Assembly (NCBI RefSeq): GCF_031846515.1
Contig: NZ_JAVRHO010000002.1
Coordinates: forward strand, 207,855 to 271,854
Direction of reading: 5' to 3'
From: Autumnicola lenta
GTDB lineage: Bacteria; Bacteroidota; Bacteroidia; Flavobacteriales; Flavobacteriaceae
Length of the DNA: 64,000 nt
How positions within the stretch are numbered: position 1 is the first letter of the stretch; every line of letters begins with the position of its first letter. A program made the position numbers and the translations under genes. Of the stretch, positions 44,756 through 54,038 are shown one piece after another. The notes under the pieces were generated by a model. That model was not told the DNA's origin. It saw only the letters and a program-made list of their open reading frames with translations, and did not search any database.

Positions 44756-45820
44756 ATGAAAACTAAGAATATCGTAATCATCGTTACCATAATCCTCGTA
44801 GGAATTATTGCTTATGTATTGTTCCAGAACAAACAGGAAATGAACATCGAGGCCAGTACAGAACCGGAAGAATTCGCCATTCCCGTACAGGTGGCACAGG
44901 TAAAACAGGAAACGCTTTCTACAGCGTTAACAGCTACCGGTGAGTTTAAAGGCTGGGAAGAGGTAACTTTAGTAGCAGAATCCCAGGGAAGCATACAATC
45001 CCTCAATGTTGAGGAAGGGCAGAAAATCAGAAAAGGGGAAATTATCGCCAGAATTGAGGCGGTTTCGCTTAACTCACAACTGGCCAGTGCACGTTCTGCT
45101 TTCTCTAAAGCAGAAAAAGATGTAGAACGTTATGAAAGGTTGGAGCAGGTGGGAGCTGTAAGCCAAAGTCAGTTAGAAGAAGCCCGCATTCAAAGAGAAA
45201 ATGCCCGCTCTAATATTGCACAAATTCAGCAACAATTGGGTTTTACCACGGTTAAATCACCTATAGATGGTGTAGTAAATTCACTAATGGTAGAAGAAAC
45301 AAGTTTTGTACTGCCCGGGAATGAAATAGCCCAGATTGTCCAAATTGACCGGTTAAAGGTGGAGCTTCAAATTTCAGAAACCAATTTAGCACAAATTTCA
45401 GAAGAACAAAAAGTTACTATTAAAACGGATGTTTTTCCGCTTAAAACCTTTGAAGGTACTGTTCAGAATATAAGCGTTAAGGCTGATGAATCCCAAAAGT
45501 TTAAAGTAACTATAGCTGTTGAAAATCCTGATGGTACGTCATTAAGAGCAGGCATGTTTGCTACAGTTATTTTTGAAGAACTCGCCAGCAGCCAGGAGAC
45601 AGCAACCACAATTCCCCGTAACGCCATAGTTGGAAGTTTACAAACCCCACAGGTTTTTATTGTTAGCGATAGTGTAGCAAGGCTTAGAGAAATACAAACA
45701 GGGGCAGTTATTAATAATAAAGTAGTGGTGCTGGGTGGCCTGGAAGAGGGCACACAAGTGGTAACTAAAGGAATCATCAATCTCACCGACGGGACCAAGG
45801 TGAAAATTACAAATAAGTAA
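44756..45820 (+). CDS. RND efflux periplasmic adaptor (HlyD/AcrA family)
   Basis: 354-aa membrane fusion protein. An N-terminal membrane anchor (NIVIIVTIILVGIIAYVLF), then a split lipoyl domain (SIQSLNVEEGQKIRKGEIIARI and FTTVKSPIDGVVNSL) around an alpha-helical hairpin, a beta-barrel, and a C-terminal membrane-proximal domain. No lipobox, so it is anchored by the N-terminal helix. It lies 3 nt from both flanking genes of the pump operon. Confidence 0.95.
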   Translation: MKTKNIVIIVTIILVGIIAYVLFQNKQEMNIEASTEPEEFAIPVQVAQVKQETLSTALTATGEFKGWEEVTLVAESQGSIQSLNVEEGQKIRKGEIIARIEAVSLNSQLASARSAFSKAEKDVERYERLEQVGAVSQSQLEEARIQRENARSNIAQIQQQLGFTTVKSPIDGVVNSLMVEETSFVLPGNEIAQIVQIDRLKVELQISETNLAQISEEQKVTIKTDVFPLKTFEGTVQNISVKADESQKFKVTIAVENPDGTSLRAGMFATVIFEELASSQETATTIPRNAIVGSLQTPQVFIVSDSVARLREIQTGAVINNKVVVLGGLEEGTQVVTKGIINLTDGTKVKITNK

Positions 45821-45823
45821 ACT

Positions 45824-48800
45824 ATGAGTATTACTGAATTATCCGTAAAGAGGCCTACGCTTGCCGTGGTGGTATATACAATAATAGCTTTGGTTGGTAT
45901 CATTAGTTATACCAGTCTTGGTTATGAACTTTTACCAAAGATTACCTCACCACAAATTTCTATAAGCACGGTTTACCCGGGCGCTTCCCCCAGTGAGGTA
46001 GAAAATTCTGTTACTACAGATATAGAAGATGCCGTTAGTGCACTTGAAGGAGTTAAAAACATAACTTCTATTTCCCAGGAAGGTATTTCTATAGTTAATG
46101 TAGAATTACAATATAATGCAGATGTTGACCAGGCTTTGCAGGATGCACAGCGTAAGGTAAATAATATTGTTGGCGAACTGCCGGACCAGGTAAATCAACC
46201 CAGTGTAGATCAATTCTCGTTTGACGATTTACCAATTATGCGATTAGGGGTTTCATCTACAATGGATCCAACAGATTTTAATGATTTGGTGGAGAATGAA
46301 ATAAAAGAACGGCTGTCCCGGGTTGAAGGCGTAGCACGGGTTGAAGTTATTGGAGGTAATGAACGTGAAATACGCATAAATGTAGACAGAGACAGATTAC
46401 GTTCCTATAACCTGGGCATTGAGCAAATAACACAAGCTATAGCGACAGCAAATCTTGATTTTCCTACAGGGAATATAAAAGATGACAACCAGCAGGTGAC
46501 GGTGCGGCTTGCCGGTAAATTTCAAAGTGTGGAGGACATTGCCAATCTTGACATTACTACCGGACAAAACGGTGGAACAGTAAAAATAAAAGATGTTGCA
46601 GAGGTTTATGATACTACAAAGGAAATAGAGACCATTTCCAGAATAAACGGTATAAGCAGTATAGGCTTAACTATCACCAAACAATCTGATGGAAACACTG
46701 TACAGGTTGCTGATGATGTTAAGGCAGAGGTCATAGAAATTGAAGAGGAATATGCCGACCGTGACGTGCAGATAGCTGTTGCACAGGATACCTCAATCTT
46801 TACTCTTGAAGCGGCTGATGCTGTGATTTTTGACCTGATGCTCGCCGTTATACTGGTGGCGATCATTATGCTTTTCTTTTTAAGAAGCTGGCGTGACTCC
46901 ATCATCGTAATGGTTTCGATCCCCACTTCTATTGTCGCCACCTTTATCGCAATGAATGTATTAGGCTACACCTTGAATTTGATGACACTTCTTGGATTAT
47001 CCCTGGTGGTAGGAATTTTGGTAGATGATAGTATCGTGGTTCTTGAAGTGATACACAGCGAGATGGATAAAGGAAAGACCCGTATGGAAGCCGCCATTGC
47101 CAGTTGGAGAAAGATCGGACTATCTGTAATGTCTATAACTTTAGTACTTATCGCGGTTTTTATTCCTATTACTTTTGTTACCGGAATTATTGCGGATCTT
47201 TTAAAACAATTTTCTATAGTTGTAGCTTTTGCAACGGCCATTTCATTAGTGGTTTCATTTACGCTTACACCACTTCTGGCTTCCCGTTTTTCAAAAACCA
47301 TAGACTTAAGAAGAGAGGTATGGTGGCACCGTCCGCTTATAGCTTTTGATAATTTTTTAACCAGTGTAAACAAATTTTATCGTGATGCTTTGCAATATAC
47401 GCTGGTGCGAAAAAGAATTACGGCATTTAGCCTTCTCGCCCTGGTCATAGCTTCGTTTAGTCTGTTGATATTTGGCTTTATAGGAAGCGAATTCGTAAAA
47501 GAAGGCGATACAGGAGAGTTTATTGTAGAACTTGAACTACCCAAAGATGCTACCATAGAGGAAACCAATCTGGCGACCCTGCAGGCAGAAGAAATATTAC
47601 TTGATAACGATTTAATTACTTCCGTCTTTACAACCGTAGGTACCGGTACCGGCGGTGGTGGGAATTCGTCAAATATCGCGCAATTGAACGCCAAAATGCT
47701 TAGCTCTGACCAACGAACAATAACTTCACAGCAGTTTGCCCGGAATATAAAAATTCAGCTTACCAAACAAATTGACGGAGTTCGTTTTAAAACAGCTGCG
47801 GTTGGAATGGTAGGAGGTAGTACTGCCGGGCCAATTCAGGTTGTTGTAACCGGAAGTGATGTGGATAATGTAATGCAGGCAGCAAATGACGTAAAGCGCA
47901 CCATTGAAGGAGTAAACAGTACCCGTGAGGTAGAACTATCGGTAGAAGGCGGGAATCCTGAAGTGGCTATAGAAGTAGACCGTGATCAAATGGCGCTTCT
48001 AAACCTTACCATGAGTACGGTGGGGAGCACCATGCAAACAGCTTTTGCAGGGAATACTACTTATCAATTCCGCGATGATCAGAACGAATATGATATAAAT
48101 ATTCAATTAGATCAATTTAACCGAAGGAATATTGAAGATATTAGAAGGCTTACATTTTTAAATTCTCAAGGGCAGCTTATAGAGCTTCAGCAATTTGCAG
48201 ATATTAATCAAACCACCGGCCCTTCCAGATTGGAACGTGATAATAAACGAACCAGCGTTAATGTAGGAGCCCAGGTAGTAGGCCGTCCTGTTGGAACAGT
48301 TTCACAGGAAGTGCAAACGGCTATTGAACAAATGGAGTTCCCCGAAGGTGTAACTTATGAAATGGGTGGTGATCTTGAGAGCCAGACAGAGGCTTTTGCA
48401 AGTCTGGGTCTTGCCCTGCTCATGTCCATTATTTTAGTGTACCTCATCATGGTGGCTCTTTATGAGAGTTATGCTTATCCCCTGGTGGTAATGTTCTCGG
48501 TACCTACTGCACTTATTGGAGCTTTTCTCATTCTTGCATTGTTTAAAGAAAGTTTAGGAGTATTTACTTTCCTGGGACTTATTATGCTTGTAGGACTGGT
48601 AATTAAGAATGCCATTCTTATTGTAGATGCGGCAAATCAATATAAAGAGGAAGGCATAGATAGTGTGGAAGCGGTTGTACGCGCAGGATTATCAAGATTG
48701 AGACCAATTTTAATGACCACCCTTGCAATGGTTATTGCGATGATCCCTATCGCCTTTGCCGGAGGAGCAGGTTCTGCCTGGAAAAATGGTTTGGCCCTGG

Positions 48801-48964
48801 TACTTATGGGAGGCTTAATGAGCTCGCTCATTTTTACCGTGATTATTGTACCCGTAATGTATGTTGTTATTGATGTATGGAAGGGAGAAATTGAGAAGAA
48901 AAAAGCAAAACAAGATGCGAGAAAAATAGATGAACTGGACGTAGATTTCAGTGCATCGCATTAA
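45824..48964 (+). CDS. RND efflux permease (AcrB/HAE family)
   Basis: 1046-aa inner-membrane proton antiporter. TM1 (KRPTLAVVVYTIIALVGI) is followed by porter domains (PGASPSEVENSVTTDIEDAV). The TM4 segment GLSLVVGILVDDSIVVLEV carries the proton-relay Asp pair. The second half repeats this layout, with GLIMLVGLVIKNAILIVDAAN in place of TM10-11. Exports drugs, dyes, detergents or lipids through the TolC partner; the substrate is unknown. Confidence 0.96.
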   Translation: MSITELSVKRPTLAVVVYTIIALVGIISYTSLGYELLPKITSPQISISTVYPGASPSEVENSVTTDIEDAVSALEGVKNITSISQEGISIVNVELQYNADVDQALQDAQRKVNNIVGELPDQVNQPSVDQFSFDDLPIMRLGVSSTMDPTDFNDLVENEIKERLSRVEGVARVEVIGGNEREIRINVDRDRLRSYNLGIEQITQAIATANLDFPTGNIKDDNQQVTVRLAGKFQSVEDIANLDITTGQNGGTVKIKDVAEVYDTTKEIETISRINGISSIGLTITKQSDGNTVQVADDVKAEVIEIEEEYADRDVQIAVAQDTSIFTLEAADAVIFDLMLAVILVAIIMLFFLRSWRDSIIVMVSIPTSIVATFIAMNVLGYTLNLMTLLGLSLVVGILVDDSIVVLEVIHSEMDKGKTRMEAAIASWRKIGLSVMSITLVLIAVFIPITFVTGIIADLLKQFSIVVAFATAISLVVSFTLTPLLASRFSKTIDLRREVWWHRPLIAFDNFLTSVNKFYRDALQYTLVRKRITAFSLLALVIASFSLLIFGFIGSEFVKEGDTGEFIVELELPKDATIEETNLATLQAEEILLDNDLITSVFTTVGTGTGGGGNSSNIAQLNAKMLSSDQRTITSQQFARNIKIQLTKQIDGVRFKTAAVGMVGGSTAGPIQVVVTGSDVDNVMQAANDVKRTIEGVNSTREVELSVEGGNPEVAIEVDRDQMALLNLTMSTVGSTMQTAFAGNTTYQFRDDQNEYDINIQLDQFNRRNIEDIRRLTFLNSQGQLIELQQFADINQTTGPSRLERDNKRTSVNVGAQVVGRPVGTVSQEVQTAIEQMEFPEGVTYEMGGDLESQTEAFASLGLALLMSIILVYLIMVALYESYAYPLVVMFSVPTALIGAFLILALFKESLGVFTFLGLIMLVGLVIKNAILIVDAANQYKEEGIDSVEAVVRAGLSRLRPILMTTLAMVIAMIPIAFAGGAGSAWKNGLALVLMGGLMSSLIFTVIIVPVMYVVIDVWKGEIEKKKAKQDARKIDELDVDFSASH

Positions 48965-49053
48965 AATATATAATAGTTCCGGGCCTTTCAGGATTTTTGG
49001 TTAAACATGGTTAGTTTTCCCTGGAAGGTCTGCGAACATTAAATGAAGATAAT

Positions 49054-49275
49054 ATGTTTTATTACGATCCTACCAAAGATCAAATACTTGAAGTAAGCAT
49101 TGCTGAAAATTATTCTGAATTAGATGTTGAAAGGCTATTACTGTTTATTAATGCGTTAACGGCAAATTCATATTTAAAGGTAAGTTTTAAAATTCATCCT
49201 TCAGTTAAAAATGAATTTTTAACCTGTTTACATAGTTCGATAGGTACTCCAAGATATCAATTCAATATTAATTAA
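49054..49275 (+). CDS. Small conserved-looking hypothetical protein
   Basis: 73-aa soluble protein starting MFYYDPTKDQILEVSIAEN with a codon use like its neighbours. No transmembrane segment, signal or recognised domain. It opens the cluster that continues to the MscS channel. An ATG and good coding character support it; the function is unknown. Confidence 0.5.
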   Translation: MFYYDPTKDQILEVSIAENYSELDVERLLLFINALTANSYLKVSFKIHPSVKNEFLTCLHSSIGTPRYQFNIN

Positions 49276-49449
49276 GGGCTTTTGGGATTATTAAAATTAG
49301 AAATACCTGTTGGGAAACATTTAGTAACGGAGCTGTGGTAATGGTAGTTGATTCAATTCTTTCGGCGCTTAAGACAGAGTATGTGCTATTAAAATGAAGA
49401 AGCAATACCTTTAATAACTACTAATTAATAACTACTAAAGTGAATTAGC

Positions 49450-49626
49450 ATGAGGAAAATAGTATATATATCTGGTGCTTTGTTTAGTTCCATAGCGCTA
49501 TTATCTATTTTGTTTAAGTTGCTTCATTTACAAGGAGCACAAACCTTATTAATTATTGGAATTGGTGGATTTGCACTCATTTTTGTTCCAGTTTATGCCA
49601 TATATAAATATTATAAAAAGAAATAA
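49450..49626 (+). CDS. GldL-like membrane microprotein
   Basis: 58-aa protein with two predicted transmembrane helices and a basic C-terminus (KYYKKK). The sequence LFKLLHLQGAQTLLIIGIGG resembles the first hairpin of the T9SS motor protein GldL and of small flavobacterial GldL-related proteins (the 'LFKLMHWPGA' type pattern). It ends 2 nt before the MscS ATG, so it is likely translated with it. The GldL resemblance is from pattern memory only. Confidence 0.6.
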   Translation: MRKIVYISGALFSSIALLSILFKLLHLQGAQTLLIIGIGGFALIFVPVYAIYKYYKKK

Positions 49627-49628
49627 AA

Positions 49629-50750
49629 ATGACTGAATTCTGGAACACTTATCGCGAAGCCATAATATGGGCAGTATCAGTAATAGGCATCGTTTTAATT
49701 CTTTTAGCTCTTACAAAGTTCTTACACAATTGGCTTGCAAAAAAAGCCAAAGAAAAATATCCCAACGAGGAGCCTTCCACTATAAATCTGGTAAAGCGAG
49801 TATTAAATACCTTATGGATCATACTGGGTATAGCTGCATTAAGTTTCATCTTTATATCAAAAGATCAATATGATGTTGCCACAAGAAATTTTGAGATTAT
49901 CCTCTACCTGGGATTTGTTCTGATATTCACTATTGTTGGCGCCAGCACCGTGGAAACCTTATTCTCAAGGGCTATTAGAAAAACTACCGCATCTGGGGGA
50001 GATCCCACCAGTTATAAATTTTTAAGGTATTTAAGTGTGTTTGCGGTCTATTTCTTCGGAATTATACTGGCGGCACTAGCCTTCCCTGCCCTTCGCGGAA
50101 TTGCCCAAACCGCAATTGGGGGCGCAGGAATTTTAGCTATTGTTATTGGAGTAGCCTCCCAGGAAGCACTTGCTAACCTGGTGGGAGGAGTGTTTATCAT
50201 TTCTTTCAAACCCTTTCGGGTAGGAGATGTGATTAAAATTACAGACACGCTGGTAGGTACAGTCACAGATATTACGCTGCGGCACACCGTGTTAAAAAAT
50301 TACCAGAATAAGATGATCGTCATCCCAAACGCCATTATAAATAAAGAGAAGGTAACTAATTACGACCTGGAGGAAAAGAAAATCTGCCAATGGATAGAAA
50401 TAGGAATTTCTTATGACAGTGATATAGACCTTGCTAAAAAAATCATGAAAGAAGAGTGTGAGGCGCATCCCAATATTTTTGATAAACGTACAAATCAAGA
50501 TATCAGAAATGGTGAGCCCCTGGTAATTGTTAGAGTTACTAATCTCGGAGATTCATCAGTAACTATTCGGGCCTGGGCCTGGGCCTGGGATTACGCTTCG
50601 GCTTTTGTTATGAAATGTGAGCTTTATGAAAGCATTAAAAAACGTTTTGATGCCGAAGGCGTGGAAATCCCGTTCCCGCATCGCACATTGGTCTTTAAAA
50701 AAAATCAGCTAAATCAAATAACAACTCATGTTGATAATAATCAACAATGA
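49629..50750 (+). CDS. Small-conductance mechanosensitive channel (MscS family)
   Basis: 373-aa channel opened by membrane tension to release solutes on hypo-osmotic shock. It has four N-terminal transmembrane helices; the pore helix is in AIGGAGILAIVIGVASQEALANLVGG. The MscS beta domain (FRVGDVIKITDTLVGTVTDITLR) and a C-terminal alpha/beta domain follow. It lies just after the GldL-like microprotein and just before a possible second microprotein, within an envelope-related cluster. Confidence 0.93.
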   Translation: MTEFWNTYREAIIWAVSVIGIVLILLALTKFLHNWLAKKAKEKYPNEEPSTINLVKRVLNTLWIILGIAALSFIFISKDQYDVATRNFEIILYLGFVLIFTIVGASTVETLFSRAIRKTTASGGDPTSYKFLRYLSVFAVYFFGIILAALAFPALRGIAQTAIGGAGILAIVIGVASQEALANLVGGVFIISFKPFRVGDVIKITDTLVGTVTDITLRHTVLKNYQNKMIVIPNAIINKEKVTNYDLEEKKICQWIEIGISYDSDIDLAKKIMKEECEAHPNIFDKRTNQDIRNGEPLVIVRVTNLGDSSVTIRAWAWAWDYASAFVMKCELYESIKKRFDAEGVEIPFPHRTLVFKKNQLNQITTHVDNNQQ

Positions 50751-50853
50751 TCTTCTAACATTTGGCTCTCTCATTACCCTGTGCCTCATTATTCTGGTAC
50801 TACTGGCAATGCTTAGAACCCTCTATATAACAATAAAAAAAAATAAAAAATGA
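50728..50853 (+). CDS. Possible single-TM microprotein overlapping the MscS 3' end
   Basis: 41-codon frame beginning at an ATG inside the last codons of mscS (23-nt overlap). It encodes one strong hydrophobic helix (SLITLCLIILVLLAML) and a lysine-rich tail. The overlap and the membrane character suggest a translationally coupled partner, but chance in AT-rich DNA is possible. Confidence 0.3.
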   Translation: MLIIINNDLLTFGSLITLCLIILVLLAMLRTLYITIKKNKK

Positions 50854-50945
50854 CCTCCTTACTTTTCCTGGTTATCACTTTCATAATGAATCTTGTTCTT
50901 TAATAAATAAGACAAATTCAATATTTATAAACCAACTAATATAAA

Positions 50946-51947
50946 ATGACTAAATCCCAGTACTTATTTATTTTTTCAATTACGCTTCTTTCAAATCAGA
51001 TCTTTTCCCAGGAAAAAGATAGCGGAACCATTCAGGAAGCCACAAAGCAGATCAAAGCTGAATTTCCCAGAACCCGAATCCTGAATTTTGAATATGGCCA
51101 AAGCTTATCCCGGGATTTTAAATCTGAGTTATTCGATGAAGATTTTCAGGAAGGTGAAATTAAAAATCAAAAGACTTTCAATGCTTCCCTGAATTTGCCT
51201 TTTTATTATACTAAGAAAATTGTACTAACTGCTTCAGCAAATTATGCTTTTAACGAATTTGAGTTCCAGGATCTAAAGAATACCTCAACCACCACCATTT
51301 TTGAGCAAAATGGTATTGTAGGTTTTCATAATTTCCGGGGTGCAGTAAGCGGAACCTACTTTTCGCAGCTCTTCGGCAAGCCGGTTATTTACAATGCCAG
51401 CGTAATAGTTGATGGAAACGACAATGGCTTTGAAAGGTTGAAAGGCCTCGTGGGAGCTTCTTTAATAATGAAAAGAACAGAGCGTACCACCATAACGCTG
51501 GGAGCTATTGCTTTTTTAGATCCTACTACACAAATACCGTTTTTCCCAACTTTTACTTACAAGCATAATTTCAAAAATTCACCCTGGGAATTTGATTTCA
51601 TCCTGCCCCAACGCCTGCTGTTTCGTCGTTACATAGGAGAAGACAGCAGACTTTCTTTAGGTAGCACATTTGGCGGCAATGGTTTTTATGTAAATGTGAA
51701 TGATCCAAATTTCCCGGATGTTTTCGAATATAGTCAGTTGGAGATAAATTCAGGTTTAATTTATGAATATCGACTTTCAGATTATACTATCACCACTTTT
51801 AAGGGTGGTATCACTAATTTTATAAGTAACCGTCTAACAGAAAAAGGAGAACCTACCGGAGACTATATCTATAGCAACGAACAGGATCCAACCGGGTATT
51901 TTAACGTAGGGTTTTCCATAGATCCTTTTGCAGGGAAAAAGAAGTAA
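50946..51947 (+). CDS. Outer-membrane beta-barrel protein (DUF6268-like)
   Basis: 333-aa exported protein with a signal peptide (YLFIFSITLLSNQIFS) and a series of amphipathic strands, e.g. VLTASANYAFNEF and FNVGFSIDPF near the end. The overall pattern, including LNFEYGQSLSRDF, resembles DUF6268 barrels of Bacteroidota. Function unknown. It lies between the MscS unit and the SpoIIAA-like genes. Confidence 0.72.
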   Translation: MTKSQYLFIFSITLLSNQIFSQEKDSGTIQEATKQIKAEFPRTRILNFEYGQSLSRDFKSELFDEDFQEGEIKNQKTFNASLNLPFYYTKKIVLTASANYAFNEFEFQDLKNTSTTTIFEQNGIVGFHNFRGAVSGTYFSQLFGKPVIYNASVIVDGNDNGFERLKGLVGASLIMKRTERTTITLGAIAFLDPTTQIPFFPTFTYKHNFKNSPWEFDFILPQRLLFRRYIGEDSRLSLGSTFGGNGFYVNVNDPNFPDVFEYSQLEINSGLIYEYRLSDYTITTFKGGITNFISNRLTEKGEPTGDYIYSNEQDPTGYFNVGFSIDPFAGKKK

Positions 51948-51978
51948 CTGATTTTCACAATTATAAAATAAAAATATC

Positions 51979-52731
51979 ATGCTTAATTTTAAAAAGATTA
52001 AAAATCACAACATATACAGTTTTGAAGTTTCCGGAGATATTACAGAGCGGGAAATGCACAATTTTATAGAACGGCTGGAAGAGGAAACCAAAGACAGTAA
52101 AATTAAGCTTCTGGGAATATATGATGAATTTCCAGGATTTGAAAGCTTTAGTGCCTTCAACGAAACGCTAAAGCTAAAAGCCAAGGCTATAAAAAGTATA
52201 GAAAAATATGCTATGTTAAGCAATAAGGATTGGATCGAAGCTCTTATTCCCATTGGAAATTCATTGACACCGGGCTTGCCCATGAAGGCTTTTAAGTTAG
52301 AGCAAAAAGACGAGGCTATAGCCTGGTTAAATTCTGACGAGGAGACCACGGTCACTGCTTCTGAATATCTTACCAATGTACAAATAGACAAAATTCCCGA
52401 TTATCCTATCTACCGCTTTGTAGTAGATAATAAACTGGATAAAGCCGGGGTTGAAGCTGTCTATAAAATTATTGAAGAAGAGACCAGCGGGAAAGTTAAC
52501 TTAATGGCAGTTATAAAAGAATTCGACAAGATCCCGGACTTTGAAGTTCTGGCGTCCAGTTCCAAATTTGATCTCTCCTACTTTGATAAAGTAGGCAAGT
52601 ACGCTATTGTGACCGACAAAAAATGGATATCAAAAATAGCAGACTTGGAAGATAATATTTTCAGAAAAATTGACATTAGATCTTATAAACTTGAGCAGGA
52701 GGATGAAGCACTAAGCTGGCTTAAGGAGTAA
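51979..52731 (+). CDS. Two-domain SpoIIAA-like (STAS-type) protein
   Basis: 250-aa cytoplasmic protein made of two tandem SpoIIAA-like domains (~1-115 and ~130-250). Each contains a strand-helix unit with an acidic 'hEEET' helix and ends in a 'FKLEQKDEAIAWL' type segment (first: KAFKLEQKDEAIAWL; second: SYKLEQEDEALSWL). SpoIIAA-like (PF11964) proteins are often linked to lipid binding or stress in marine bacteria. A single-domain relative follows 41 nt downstream. Confidence 0.82.
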   Translation: MLNFKKIKNHNIYSFEVSGDITEREMHNFIERLEEETKDSKIKLLGIYDEFPGFESFSAFNETLKLKAKAIKSIEKYAMLSNKDWIEALIPIGNSLTPGLPMKAFKLEQKDEAIAWLNSDEETTVTASEYLTNVQIDKIPDYPIYRFVVDNKLDKAGVEAVYKIIEEETSGKVNLMAVIKEFDKIPDFEVLASSSKFDLSYFDKVGKYAIVTDKKWISKIADLEDNIFRKIDIRSYKLEQEDEALSWLKE

Positions 52732-52772
52732 GCAGAAAACTCTTATTCATTTAACTTTTAATATTAATAATT

Positions 52773-53129
52773 ATGATAAAACAAATCGAAACACCCGCCG
52801 ATATATTGGGGTTGGAAATGTCTGGAAAATTAAAGAAGGAAGACTTTGATAAAATGAAGCCTCTCCTGGAGGAGCATCAAAAAGAGAAAGGGTCGATAAA
52901 ACTCCTGGTAATTTACCATGAATTTGAGTGGCCTACTACAGAGGCCCTAAAAGAAGATCTCAAATCCTATTACAATTACGATTTTGAGAAAATAGCTTTT
53001 GTTTCAAACACCAAATTACTACGGGAAGCCGCAGATAATGTGTTGAGCATTATGCCGGGCGAACTTCAATGGAAAGGTTTTGAACCCGGAGAAAAAAAAC
53101 AAGCCATTAACTGGTTGCAAAATGCTTAA
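52773..53129 (+). CDS. Single-domain SpoIIAA-like protein
   Basis: 118-aa protein similar to each half of the preceding gene, ending in the same kind of segment (PGEKKQAINWLQ). Its N-terminus, IETPADILGLEMSGKLKKEDFDKM, is typical of PF11964 members. Adjacent to the two-domain gene, so tandem duplication plus fusion is likely. A terminator follows. Confidence 0.83.
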   Translation: MIKQIETPADILGLEMSGKLKKEDFDKMKPLLEEHQKEKGSIKLLVIYHEFEWPTTEALKEDLKSYYNYDFEKIAFVSNTKLLREAADNVLSIMPGELQWKGFEPGEKKQAINWLQNA

Positions 53130-53150
53130 TTAGTTGTTGGTTTTTTAGTG

Positions 53151-53175
53151 GCGCACTCTTATGTTAGGAGTGCGC
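53151..53175 (+). terminator. Terminator after the SpoIIAA-like genes
   Basis: GCGCACTC (53151-53158) pairs perfectly with GAGTGCGC (53168-53175) over a 9-nt loop, followed by TTTTAATTTT. It ends 22 nt before the start of the phospholipase gene. Confidence 0.8.
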
Positions 53176-53197
53176 TTTTAATTTTAATACAAATTTT

Positions 53198-54028
53198 TTG
53201 AAAAAATTATTGTTTAGCAGTTTACTGCTCTGGTTCAGTTTGGTTGCTTTTGATGCCTCAGGGCAAGGTATAACAAGATCGACTGTAGATTCATTAATTG
53301 GAAATGCGCCGGCATTTTCCATTCATAAAGATAATTTCTTTATTTCCGGGATCCCTATCAATGAAGAAATTACCAGAAGCACTGCCGATGCCAAATACCA
53401 GATAAGTTTTAAACAGCTTATGACGCGCAATACGTTGCCATGGGATACCTATCTCTTTCTCACTTATACCCAGAAAGCTTTTTGGAATATTTACGAAAAT
53501 TCGAGTCCTTTTCAGGAGATCAATTTCAATCCTTCCATTGGTTTTGGAAAACCTGTATATAATAAGAAGAAAAAGCTTGTTGGCCTTGCCTCCCTAATGC
53601 TTGAACACGAATCTAATGGCCGGGACAGCATTTTTTCCAGAAGTTGGAATAGTGTAAACCTTGAGTATTCGCTGATGCTTAATCCCAAATTGAAGTTAAC
53701 CGCCGAAGCATGGGTGCCATTTTCCTATAAAAGTGGGAATCCCGATCTATTGGATTATGTAGGGCTTGCGGAAGCAAACCTGGAGTACGATATTATTCCG
53801 AAGAGGTTTATGGCAGAGCTTATGCTGAGAAAAGGACTCGAATGGAACTGGAAGGGGGCTTACCGCGTCAGGATTTTTTATCGCCCATTTAAAATGTCTA
53901 ATCAGTATTTTATGCTGGAGTGGTTTAATGGTTATTCTGAAAGCCTTGTAAACTATACCGAACATGTTAATATGATTAGAGTGGGATACGTTATAAAAAC
54001 TAATGAGCTGGATATTTTAAAGCAGTAA
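53198..54028 (+). CDS. pldA: Outer-membrane phospholipase A (OmpPLA/PldA family)
   Basis: 276-aa outer-membrane enzyme that hydrolyses misplaced phospholipids in the outer leaflet. Start is TTG at 53198, directly opening the signal peptide MKKLLFSSLLLWFSLVAFDASG. The catalytic signature HESNGRDSIFSRSWN carries the His-Ser pair (HxS) and the downstream Asn of OmpPLA. Twelve-strand barrel size fits. A terminator lies just upstream, so it probably has its own promoter, which I cannot place. It may act with MlaEF at 16 kb on outer-membrane lipid balance. Confidence 0.84.
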   Translation: MKKLLFSSLLLWFSLVAFDASGQGITRSTVDSLIGNAPAFSIHKDNFFISGIPINEEITRSTADAKYQISFKQLMTRNTLPWDTYLFLTYTQKAFWNIYENSSPFQEINFNPSIGFGKPVYNKKKKLVGLASLMLEHESNGRDSIFSRSWNSVNLEYSLMLNPKLKLTAEAWVPFSYKSGNPDLLDYVGLAEANLEYDIIPKRFMAELMLRKGLEWNWKGAYRVRIFYRPFKMSNQYFMLEWFNGYSESLVNYTEHVNMIRVGYVIKTNELDILKQ

Positions 54029-54038
54029 AATATAAGCC

